11,574 nucleotides of DNA, taken from NCBI GenBank assembly GCA_035492055.1, contig DATJJR010000095.1, forward strand, positions 1 to 11,574, given 5' to 3'. This DNA is from Ga0074130 sp035492055. Lineage in GTDB: Bacteria; Pseudomonadota; Gammaproteobacteria; Burkholderiales; Rhodocyclaceae. The translations under genes and the position numbers were made by a program. Positions 1 through 5,761 of this stretch are shown here, piece by piece; positions within the stretch are counted from its first letter, which is position 1; each line of letters starts with the position of its first letter. The notes beneath the pieces were generated by a model. It worked only from the letters and a program-made list of their open reading frames with translations. It was not told where the DNA came from and searched no databases.

Positions 1-206
1 AACCAGTCATCTCGGAAGGTTTTGCCCTTGGCATCGAACACCACGGCACGATATTCCGCTGGTTGTTCGGCCAGCAGACGGCGTAGCATATTGAGTACTC
101 CGTAAATCGCACCCGTGGGTTCGCCTGCCGCATTTCGCAGATCGGGCAAGGCATGGAAGGCGCGATAAAGGTAGGACGAACCGTCGACCAGAAGCAAAGA
201 GGACAT
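1..206 (-). CDS. polA: DNA polymerase I, N-terminal fragment (cut by window edge)
   Basis: The minus strand reads from an ATG at 206-204 to the window edge, giving 68 codons without a stop. The product begins MSSLLLVDGSSYLYRAFHAL and continues with the GAIYGVLNMLRRLL and VVFDAKGKTFRDDW stretches. This is the start of the 5'-3' exonuclease (FEN-like) domain of DNA polymerase I, with the metal-binding Asp of LLLVDGSS at residue 8. The full protein is normally about 900 residues, so only the first 7-8 % is here. PolA removes Okazaki primers and fills gaps in replication and repair. No Shine-Dalgarno sequence is visible upstream of the ATG. Any promoter must lie inside the divergent LOG gene, because only 8 bp separate the two start codons. 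Confidence 0.93.
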   Translation of the reverse strand, partial: MSSLLLVDGSSYLYRAFHALPDLRNAAGEPTGAIYGVLNMLRRLLAEQPAEYRAVVFDAKGKTFRDDW

Positions 207-214
207 ACAGGGAT

Positions 215-943
215 ATGAATACGAAGAGCAAGCTGCCGAAAATCGAAGCCCCCGAATTTTCCGAAAAATCAGCCAGCGGAAACGAGGCATGGAAGGTGCT
301 CGGCATTATGTCAGAGTTCGTCGAGGCCACTGCGCGGTTGCGCGACCTCCGCCCTGCTGTCAGCATCTTCGGCAGCGCCCGCACGCCACAGGATCATCCG
401 GTTTACGCACTCACGGAAACCATCGCGCGCAAATTATCGGATGCCGGCTTCACGGTCATTTCCGGCGGCGGTCCCGGTGTCATGGAAGCCGCCAACAAGG
501 GCGCCTTTTTCGGCAAAAGCCCGGCGGTCGGCCTCAACATCGAATTGCCGATGGAACAGCACAACAATCCGTACCAGAACATCTCGCAAACCTTCCGCCA
601 TTTTTTCCCGCGCAAATACATGTTTGTGCGGCTCGCTTCGGCGTATGTCGTGATGCCCGGTGGCTTCGGCACGCTCGACGAGCTGATGGAGGCACTCACG
701 CTCATCCAGACCAACAAGAGCCCGCGCATGCCCATCATTCTTGTCGGCACAAAATTTTGGGCTGGCCTGCTCGACTGGTTCCGCGCCCGTTTGCTTGAAG
801 ACAAGCTCATCAACCCGGAAGACATGGATCTGATGCAGGTGCTGGATGAGCCGGACGATATCGTCAATGCCATCTTCGCCCACTACGAGCACACCAGCTT
901 CACACCGGTGGGATCGGCGCACGAGCTGCTGCTGAACCTCTGA
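215..943 (+). CDS. LOG family protein (nucleotide 5'-monophosphate phosphoribohydrolase-like)
   Basis: This 242-residue protein has the two hallmarks of the LOG / 'lysine decarboxylase-like' Rossmann family (TIGR00730). They are a glycine-rich SGGGPGVMEAANKGA at residues 83-97 and PGGFGTLDE at 148-156, which holds the catalytic Glu. The conserved Arg-Lys pair (R133, K134) is also present. Family members cleave the N-glycosidic bond of nucleoside 5'-monophosphates, releasing a free base and ribose 5-phosphate. Some act on cytokinin ribotides and others in purine or pyrimidine salvage; the substrate cannot be told here. The old 'lysine decarboxylase' label is wrong for this family. The N-terminal 45 residues before AVSIFGSAR form the helical extension seen in many proteobacterial members, which supports the ATG at 215 over the internal Met at 308. 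A weak AGAGGA lies about 11 nt upstream, inside polA. The protein should be cytoplasmic and soluble. Confidence 0.88.
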   Translation: MNTKSKLPKIEAPEFSEKSASGNEAWKVLGIMSEFVEATARLRDLRPAVSIFGSARTPQDHPVYALTETIARKLSDAGFTVISGGGPGVMEAANKGAFFGKSPAVGLNIELPMEQHNNPYQNISQTFRHFFPRKYMFVRLASAYVVMPGGFGTLDELMEALTLIQTNKSPRMPIILVGTKFWAGLLDWFRARLLEDKLINPEDMDLMQVLDEPDDIVNAIFAHYEHTSFTPVGSAHELLLNL

Positions 944-956
944 TTTGTCGAAGATT

Positions 957-965
957 TGCTAAAAT
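957..965 (+). promoter_or_regulatory. Extended -10 promoter candidate for the DUF2782 gene
   Basis: The sequence TGCTAAAAT is an extended -10 element (TGn plus TAAAAT, five of six matches to TATAAT). It lies 28 bp before the DUF2782 start, so transcription would begin near 972 and leave a leader of about 20 nt. The -35 position (about 937-942, inside the end of the LOG gene) has no good match, which extended -10 promoters tolerate. It would let the DUF2782 gene, and perhaps the aminotransferase after it, be transcribed apart from the LOG gene. Confidence 0.4.
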
Positions 966-992
966 AGCCGGTTCCAGACAAGGATCTGACCC

Positions 993-1331
993 ATGCGTCG
1001 TTTACTACCTGCCCTGCTTGTCGTTGCCGCATGCCGCGTGTTCGCAGCGGATTCCGCTCCGCCGCCCGGCTCGCAGCCATTGCCAGAGGCACCGCCGCCA
1101 CCGCCTGGCGTCATTGACGCGCCCGACGAGCCGCAAGTAACGATCAAGAAAAAGGGTGAAGACAAGGTCGAGGAATATCGTGTCAACGGCAGGCTTTACA
1201 TGATCAAGGTCACACCGCCGAGCGGGATTCCTTACTATCTGGTTGATGATCAAGGCAACGGCGTCTGGACGCGCCGCGATCCGGCCGACTCCGGCATGCA
1301 TGTACCGATGTGGGTCATCAAATCGTTTTAA
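993..1331 (+). CDS. DUF2782 family exported small protein
   Basis: This 112-residue protein starts with a basic residue pair and a hydrophobic core (MRRLLPALLVVAACRVFA), a clear export signal. Two processing routes fit: signal peptidase I cleavage after VFA at residue 18, or a lipobox VAAC with the lipid-bearing Cys at residue 14. I cannot choose between them. A proline-rich linker (about residues 23-39) leads into the conserved part at 47-112, which has EEYRVNGRLYMIKVTP, PYYLVDDQGNG and a C-terminal VPMWVIKSF. I recall this as the DUF2782 family, which in betaproteobacteria often sits next to polA. No function is established. AAGGA at 980-984 is a good ribosome binding site, 8 nt before the ATG. 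The gap to the LOG gene is 49 bp and to the aminotransferase 55 bp. Confidence 0.8.
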   Translation: MRRLLPALLVVAACRVFAADSAPPPGSQPLPEAPPPPPGVIDAPDEPQVTIKKKGEDKVEEYRVNGRLYMIKVTPPSGIPYYLVDDQGNGVWTRRDPADSGMHVPMWVIKSF

Positions 1332-1386
1332 TTTCCACTGAATTTTTACCGAGCGCGGCGGCCTCCATTCCCGCCACCAAATCATC

Positions 1387-2646
1387 ATGACAGCATCCAA
1401 ACTTCTGACGCCTCCCAGCAAAATTCACTCGTTCCACCCGCCGATGCGCACGCTGATGGGCCCTGGTCCGTCGGAAATGCATCCGCGTGTCATCGCCGCC
1501 ATGGGCCAACCTGTCATGGGTTACCTTGATCCAATCTTCGTGCAGATGATGGACGAGCTGAAGTCGCTGTTGCGTTACGCCTACCAAACCAAGAACGCAT
1601 TGACCTTCCCGGTTTCCGGCCCAGGCTCCGTCGGCATGGAGACGTGTTTTGTAAACCTGGTTGAAAATGGCGACAAGGTTATCGTCTGCCGCAACGGCGT
1701 GTTCGGCGGCCGCATGATCGAGAATGTCGAACGCTGCGGCGGTGTTCCTGTCGTCATTGACGACACTTGGGGCGAACCGGTCACACCGCAGAAGGTTGAA
1801 GACGCTTTCAAGGCACATCCCGATGCCAAGATACTTGCCTTCGTGCACGCCGAAACTTCCACCGGCGCACAGTCTGACGCCAAAACACTGGTTGAAATCG
1901 CACACCGTCACGGCGCGCTAACGATCGTCGATGCCGTCACCTCGCTCGGCGGCACGCCGGTGCTGGTCGACGAATGGGAAATCGACGCCATCTATTCCGC
2001 CAGCCAGAAATGCCTGTCATGCACACCGGGCCTGTCGCCGGTGTCGTTCTCCGAGCGCGCAATTGAACGCGTCAAGAGCCGCACGACCAAGGTCGAGAGC
2101 TGGTTCATGGATTTGAATCTGGTGCTCGAATACTGGGGCAATACCAAGCGCACATATCACCACACTGCGCCGGGCAATAGCTTGTACGGCCTGCACGAAT
2201 CGTTGCTGCTGCTGCGCGAGGAAGGTCTCGAAAACTCTTGGGCACGTCACAAGCGCCACTCGATTGCTCTCAAGGCCGGTCTGGAAAGCATGGGCCTGAA
2301 GGCTGTCGTCCGCGAGGAGGCTGCACTGCCGCAAATGAACGCCGTGTATGTGCCCGAAGGCATTGCCGAAGCGGAAGTACGCAAGACGCTGCTCGACGAA
2401 TTCAACCTTGAAATCGGCGCCGGTCTCGGCCCGCTCGCTGGCAAGATCTGGCGTTTCGGCTTGATGGGTTATTCCTGCAAGCCGGAAAACGTCATGTTGT
2501 CCTTGTCTGCACTGGGTTCGGTTCTGTCAGACAAGGGCTACGCGGTCGAAGTCGGCCACGCCGAAGCTGCCGCACACCAGGCCTACGCCACCATGCACGC
2601 AGCCGAAGCCAAGGCCAAAGCTGCGCGTGCCCGCAAGATTGCCTGA
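1387..2646 (+). CDS. Serine-glyoxylate / alanine-glyoxylate aminotransferase (class V, PLP-dependent)
   Basis: This 419-residue protein is a class V aminotransferase. GPGPSEMHPRV (25-35) is the N-terminal family motif. HAETSTG (154-160) and VDAVTSLGG (181-189, with the pyridine-N-binding Asp at 182) build the cofactor site. SQK puts the PLP-binding lysine at 208, and WRFGLMG (365-371) carries the Arg (366) that should bind the substrate carboxylate. The enzyme transfers an amino group from serine or alanine to glyoxylate, making glycine plus hydroxypyruvate or pyruvate. Serine-glyoxylate aminotransferase is the usual bacterial assignment, but the donor cannot be settled by reading. No good Shine-Dalgarno sequence precedes the ATG, yet the N-terminal lead HSFHPPMRTLMGPGP fits the family, so I keep this start. 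The last 30 residues are an Ala/Lys-rich tail. With oxc, the transporter and glycerate kinase nearby, a role in disposing of glyoxylate is likely. Confidence 0.88.
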   Translation: MTASKLLTPPSKIHSFHPPMRTLMGPGPSEMHPRVIAAMGQPVMGYLDPIFVQMMDELKSLLRYAYQTKNALTFPVSGPGSVGMETCFVNLVENGDKVIVCRNGVFGGRMIENVERCGGVPVVIDDTWGEPVTPQKVEDAFKAHPDAKILAFVHAETSTGAQSDAKTLVEIAHRHGALTIVDAVTSLGGTPVLVDEWEIDAIYSASQKCLSCTPGLSPVSFSERAIERVKSRTTKVESWFMDLNLVLEYWGNTKRTYHHTAPGNSLYGLHESLLLLREEGLENSWARHKRHSIALKAGLESMGLKAVVREEAALPQMNAVYVPEGIAEAEVRKTLLDEFNLEIGAGLGPLAGKIWRFGLMGYSCKPENVMLSLSALGSVLSDKGYAVEVGHAEAAAHQAYATMHAAEAKAKAARARKIA

Positions 2647-2678
2647 CTGGAAAGTGAACAACGTTGATTTGGCGCAAG

Positions 2679-2720
2679 AAAGCAACGGCGACGGCTGCTC
2701 CCTGTCGCTGCTTTGTCTTT
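2679..2720 (+). terminator. Weak terminator-like hairpin after the aminotransferase gene
   Basis: AAAGCA (2679-2684) pairs with TGCTTT (2709-2714), and CGAC (2689-2692) pairs with GTCG (2704-2707). An asymmetric internal loop separates the two short helices, and the terminal loop is 11 nt. GTCTTT follows. It sits 33 bp after the aminotransferase stop and is a poor but possible intrinsic terminator. Confidence 0.22.
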
Positions 2721-2744
2721 CAACGCTACCGTTTCCTTTACAAT
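2717..2744 (+). promoter_or_regulatory. Promoter candidate for the pagL-like gene
   Basis: TACAAT at 2739-2744 is a good -10 match (five of six), 33 bp before the ATG at 2777. A degenerate -35 (CTTTCA, 2717-2722) lies 16 bp upstream of it. The placement in the 130-bp gap is right, but the -35 is weak. Confidence 0.35.
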
Positions 2745-2776
2745 CGAAGCACCCCATCGTTGACAGGATTCATCGC

Positions 2777-3334
2777 ATGAAACTCAAATCGATTGCCGCC
2801 GCGCTTCTGCTGCTGGTCGGCGTTCCCGCTGCAAGCTTTGCTGGTGACGCCAGCTTTGCACCCGACTCCTACTCTGCCGAAGTCGGTACCGGCAACAGTA
2901 CGCAAATCGCCCGCGTCGGCGCCCAATGGAAATGGGGGCAGAATTGGCGCTGGTGGGAGTCGAACGGCACCCACATCGGCGGTTACTGGGATGCATCCTA
3001 TGCATACTGGCGCGGCAATCGCTTCAACAATACTGATGCTTCCCAGCACATCAATGACTTTGGCATCACGCCGGTGTTTCGCTTTCAACGTGACAGCCTG
3101 ACCGGTCCCTATGCCGAAGCTGGCGTTGGCGCACATTACCTGGATGACCTCTACAGCAATGCCGGTCGTCGTCTGTCGACTCGCTTCGAATTCGGCGATC
3201 ACATCGGTTTTGGCTACGTCTTCCAGAACAAGCTGGATCTCGGTATTCGCCTGCAGCATTTCTCGAACGGCGGCATCAAGGAGCCGAATAACGGTGTCAA
3301 CTACGCCGTGTTGCGTGTCGCCTATCCGTTCTGA
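2777..3334 (+). CDS. pagL: Acyloxyacyl hydrolase / lipid A 3-O-deacylase, PagL family
   Basis: This 185-residue outer-membrane protein starts with a signal peptide (MKLKSIAAALLLLVGVPAAS, probable cleavage after SFA at residue 22). The body is rich in alternating aromatic and small residues, as in a small beta-barrel, and the last residue is Phe (VAYPF), the usual outer-membrane assembly signal. QHFSNGGIKEPNNGVN at 150-165 is the PagL active-site segment, with His151 and Ser153 matching the catalytic His-x-Ser. PagL removes the 3-O acyl chain of lipid A and so alters the endotoxin. The open frame extends upstream to 2627, but the ATG at 2777 is chosen because it has AGGA (2764-2767) at good spacing and directly begins the signal peptide. 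At the position of the catalytic Glu of the Pseudomonas enzyme (His plus 14) I read Asn165; see the finding. Confidence 0.85.
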   Translation: MKLKSIAAALLLLVGVPAASFAGDASFAPDSYSAEVGTGNSTQIARVGAQWKWGQNWRWWESNGTHIGGYWDASYAYWRGNRFNNTDASQHINDFGITPVFRFQRDSLTGPYAEAGVGAHYLDDLYSNAGRRLSTRFEFGDHIGFGYVFQNKLDLGIRLQHFSNGGIKEPNNGVNYAVLRVAYPF

Positions 3335-3353
3335 GACATAGCAAGCTCCAGTT

Positions 3354-3381
3354 AAAAAAGCGCTCTCTGGAGCGCTTTTTT
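3354..3381. terminator. Bidirectional intrinsic terminator (pagL side)
   Basis: The core stem GCGCTC (3360-3365) pairs with GAGCGC (3370-3375) around a TCTG loop. It is flanked by six A on the left and six T on the right, so it can end transcription from either strand. It lies about 20 bp after the pagL stop. Confidence 0.88.
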
Positions 3382-3406
3382 CATGTCCCACCAAGGTGGT
3401 GACAAT

Positions 3407-3437
3407 AAAAAAGCCGCTGATCTGTCAGCGGCTTTTT
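3407..3437. terminator. Bidirectional intrinsic terminator (panE side)
   Basis: AGCCGCTGA (3412-3420) pairs perfectly with TCAGCGGCT (3425-3433) around TCTG. An A run lies to its left and a T run to its right. It ends the minus-strand ketopantoate reductase-family gene (stop at 3457-3459) and backs up the neighbouring terminator for read-through from pagL. Confidence 0.88.
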
Positions 3438-3456
3438 CTTTGGCAACCTTGCCTGC

Positions 3457-4464
3457 TTAATGATCAGCAGCAGGATGATCGGCCATGTACTGGCGCAACT
3501 GAATCAACGGCAGGACGACGTCTATGGTCGGGGTCGGCACTTCAGCCAAGCGGCCCATTTCCTGAACCACGGTGACAAGCGGATCGATTTCCATCGGACG
3601 GCAGCGCTCCAGGTCCTGCAGCATCGAGGTCTTGTGCGCACCGACCTTGACCGCACCATTGATGCGGCGCTCGACATCGACGTGGAATTTCACGCCCAGC
3701 TTCTCGCCAATGGCCTGGCCTTCCAGCATCATGGCCTTGGACACGGCACGGGTGCCAGGATTGGTGCCGATGATGTCCAGCGTGGCATGCGTCAGCGCGC
3801 TAATCGGGTTGAAGCACAGGTTGCCCCAGAGCTTGAGCCACAGTTCGTCACGGATAGTCACGCCATCACGCAGCGACGGATCAAGGTCGGCCTTGACGAA
3901 CAGCTCCTTCAGCGCCTTCAGGCGCGGGGTATCTTCATCGGACGGCTCACCCAACGGAAACTTGTTGCCGTAAATGTGCTGGATCACACCCGGTTCAACT
4001 ACTTCGGCAGCTGGATAAACAATGCAGCCGATGGCGCGCTCCGGACCGAGCTCCTTCCACTGGCGGCCTTCCGGATCGATGGTCTCGAGAATGCTGTTCT
4101 CCAGCTTGCCGCCGTGCTTGTAGAAGTACCAGTAGGGAATACCATTGATCGCCGGGATGATCATCGTGTCCGGGCCAAGCAGCGGCTTCATGGCATCGAT
4201 GATGTTGGGAATGGCATTGCCCTTGAGGGCGATGATCACGACATCCTGAACACCGACTTCCTTGGGGTCGTTGGTAGCATGAATCTTGGCAACGCGCTCC
4301 TCTTCAACGCCTTCGGCATTCTTGATACGCAGCTTGACGCCATTCTTCTGCATGGCTTCAAGGTGCGGGCCACGGGCGATCAAGCTGACGTCAGCGCCAG
4401 CCAAAGCCAGCTGGACGCCCATGTAGCCGCCGATGGCACCGGCGCCATAGATACAAACCTTCAT
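3457..4464 (-). CDS. Ketopantoate reductase family protein; candidate oxalyl-CoA reductase (PanE2-like)
   Basis: This 335-residue protein has the ApbA/PanE fold. An N-terminal Rossmann motif GAGAIGGYMG (7-16) precedes Arg31, where NADP-specific members contact the 2'-phosphate. ALKG (79-82) and AINGIP (105-110) hold the conserved Lys81 and Asn107. The C-terminal helical domain has WLKLWGNLCFNP (209-220), with the catalytic Lys211 plus Asn215 and Asn219, and TSMLQDLERCRPMEID (279-294), with Ser280 and the catalytic Glu292. All active-site residues known for PanE are therefore present. It is longer than the E. coli enzyme (303 residues). The textbook reaction is NADPH reduction of ketopantoate for pantothenate synthesis, but no other pantothenate gene is nearby. 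The oxalate and glyoxylate genes around it suggest reduction of oxalyl-CoA to glyoxylate, as shown for the PanE2 homologue of Methylobacterium extorquens. AAAGGA sits 6 nt before the ATG. Confidence 0.85.
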   Translation of the reverse strand: MKVCIYGAGAIGGYMGVQLALAGADVSLIARGPHLEAMQKNGVKLRIKNAEGVEEERVAKIHATNDPKEVGVQDVVIIALKGNAIPNIIDAMKPLLGPDTMIIPAINGIPYWYFYKHGGKLENSILETIDPEGRQWKELGPERAIGCIVYPAAEVVEPGVIQHIYGNKFPLGEPSDEDTPRLKALKELFVKADLDPSLRDGVTIRDELWLKLWGNLCFNPISALTHATLDIIGTNPGTRAVSKAMMLEGQAIGEKLGVKFHVDVERRINGAVKVGAHKTSMLQDLERCRPMEIDPLVTVVQEMGRLAEVPTPTIDVVLPLIQLRQYMADHPAADH

Positions 4465-4538
4465 GGAGATTCCTTTAAAAGTTGAACGATCGCTTTACCG
4501 TGGCACGTGACAAGACAACACGGCTGACGACCATGGGA

Positions 4539-4567
4539 TTGAGAATTTTTTGGGTCTTTTTTTATAC
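4539..4567 (+). promoter_or_regulatory. Promoter candidate for the quinone oxidoreductase gene
   Basis: TTGAGA (4539-4544) and TTATAC (4562-4567) are separated by 17 bp in a T-rich stretch that stands out from the GC-rich surroundings. The leader to the ATG at 4716 would be about 140 nt. It overlaps the candidate minus-strand -10, so the two divergent genes may share this site. Confidence 0.35.
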
Positions 4568-4569
4568 CA
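4561..4569 (-). promoter_or_regulatory. Extended -10 promoter candidate for the panE-like gene
   Basis: On the minus strand this reads TGGTATAAA, an extended -10 (TGn plus TATAAA). Transcription would begin near 4554, giving a leader of about 90 nt before the ATG at 4464. No good -35 is present. The same bases serve as a possible -10 for the opposite gene. Confidence 0.38.
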
Positions 4570-4715
4570 CAGATGCCACTCCATTTCCCATAATCATGGG
4601 CGGGTTTTTCTTGCTGCAGCGCAACGTAAAGGACCGTGGCACAGCTTGTCTGACAAGTATTTCCTGGCGCTGTACGGCCCACTACAATAAGCATCCGGTA
4701 CTCATGGAAACCATG

Positions 4716-5693
4716 ATGAAACAGGTCGAATACACAGCGGGCGGTGCGGAAAATCTGAGCATCGCAAACGCAGAAAAACCCACGCCGAAAAATGGTGAAA
4801 TCTTGATCGAGGTCGCCTATGCAGGCGTGAACGGCCCCGACCTCGTGCAACGACGTGGCCACTATCCGCCGCCGCCGGATGCATCACCCATTTTGGGACT
4901 CGAGGTCTCCGGTCATGTTGCGGCGCTCGGTGAGGGCGTAAGCGAATGGCGGCTCGGCGATGCTGTCACCGCACTCGTTCCTGGCGGAGGCTACGCGGAA
5001 TACTGCACAACGCCCGCCAGCCACGCTTTGCCGATACCAACAAACATGAGTCTTGCCGATGCCGCGGGCTTGCCTGAGACCTGGTTCACGGCATGGACGA
5101 ATCTGGTCGACATGGGTCATATCAAGGCCGGCGACCACGTGCTTGTTCACGGTGGCGCTGGTGGCATCGGCATCGCAGCCATCCAGATTGCACGACATGT
5201 TGGTGCACATATCTTCGCAACCGAAAGCACGGAAGAGAAGGTCGCGTTCTGCCGTGACATCGGTGCGCACGTTGCCATCAATGGTCGCGCACAGGATTTC
5301 GCTGACGTCATCAAAGGCGAGACAGGCAAACGTGGGCTCGACATCGTGCTCGACATTCTTGGCGGCGCCACATTGCCCAAAAGCCTGAACCTTTTGCGGC
5401 GCGAAGGTCGTCTACTCATCATTGCCTTTAACCTTGGCAGCAAGATTGAGCTCGACCTAATGCCGGTTTTGACACGACGCTTGACGCTTGCCGGTTCGAC
5501 TTTGCGCGCACGTTCCGATCAGGAAAGAACTGCGATCCGAGATGCATTGCTTAAACATCTGTGGCCAGCATTCGCAATCGGCACACTGAAAACACACACG
5601 CATGCGGTACTGCCATTGGCAGAAGTCGCTGACGCACATCGGCTGATGGAGTCAGGGTCACACAGCGGCAAAATCATCCTGCAAGTACGCTGA
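4716..5693 (+). CDS. NAD(P)H-quinone oxidoreductase, PIG3-type medium-chain reductase
   Basis: This 325-residue protein is a zinc-free medium-chain dehydrogenase/reductase. The N-terminal catalytic domain has AGVNGPDLVQRRGHYPPPP (36-54) and LGLEVSG (60-66), typical of the PIG3/TIGR02824 group. The Rossmann domain carries HGGAGGIGIAAIQIA (145-159) for NADPH. Cysteines and histidines that would bind zinc are missing. The enzyme should reduce quinones with NADPH, and its physiological substrate is unknown. The frame stays open to an ATG at 4482, but the residues before 4704 are unlike the family. Three in-frame ATGs compete (4704, 4713, 4716). The one at 4716 has GGA at 7-nt spacing and begins exactly where the family consensus does (MKQVEYT). 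The gene diverges from the panE-like gene across 251 bp and converges on pyk. Confidence 0.85.
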   Translation: MKQVEYTAGGAENLSIANAEKPTPKNGEILIEVAYAGVNGPDLVQRRGHYPPPPDASPILGLEVSGHVAALGEGVSEWRLGDAVTALVPGGGYAEYCTTPASHALPIPTNMSLADAAGLPETWFTAWTNLVDMGHIKAGDHVLVHGGAGGIGIAAIQIARHVGAHIFATESTEEKVAFCRDIGAHVAINGRAQDFADVIKGETGKRGLDIVLDILGGATLPKSLNLLRREGRLLIIAFNLGSKIELDLMPVLTRRLTLAGSTLRARSDQERTAIRDALLKHLWPAFAIGTLKTHTHAVLPLAEVADAHRLMESGSHSGKIILQVR

Positions 5694-5705
5694 TAACCGC
5701 CAATG

Positions 5706-5733
5706 TAAAAGGGCTCCCGAAGGAGCCCTTTTA
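5706..5733. terminator. Shared bidirectional intrinsic terminator between qor-like gene and pyk
   Basis: AAAAGGGCTCC (5707-5717) pairs perfectly with GGAGCCCTTTT (5722-5732) around a CGAA tetraloop. The A and T runs form the ends of the stem, so it works on both strands. It lies 12 bp after the quinone oxidoreductase stop and 28 bp from the pyk stop. Confidence 0.9.
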
Positions 5734-5761
5734 CCAAGCAAAACCAGACGAGACCTCAGGT

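Noticed and set aside
2738..3394. A 218-codon minus-strand frame opposite the pagL-like gene
   Set aside because: It runs through a strong terminator and lacks family features; the plus strand has a signal peptide and the PagL active site.
3460..4485. A 341-codon plus-strand open frame covering the whole panE-like gene on the opposite strand
   Set aside because: It has an Asp/His/Arg-rich shadow composition and no recognisable family, while the minus strand encodes a protein with all ketopantoate reductase motifs and a good ribosome binding site.
4482..4703. An upstream extension of the quinone oxidoreductase frame by 74 codons
   Set aside because: Its residues do not resemble the family and span promoter-like T-rich DNA; the family consensus begins at the ATG cluster 4704-4716.
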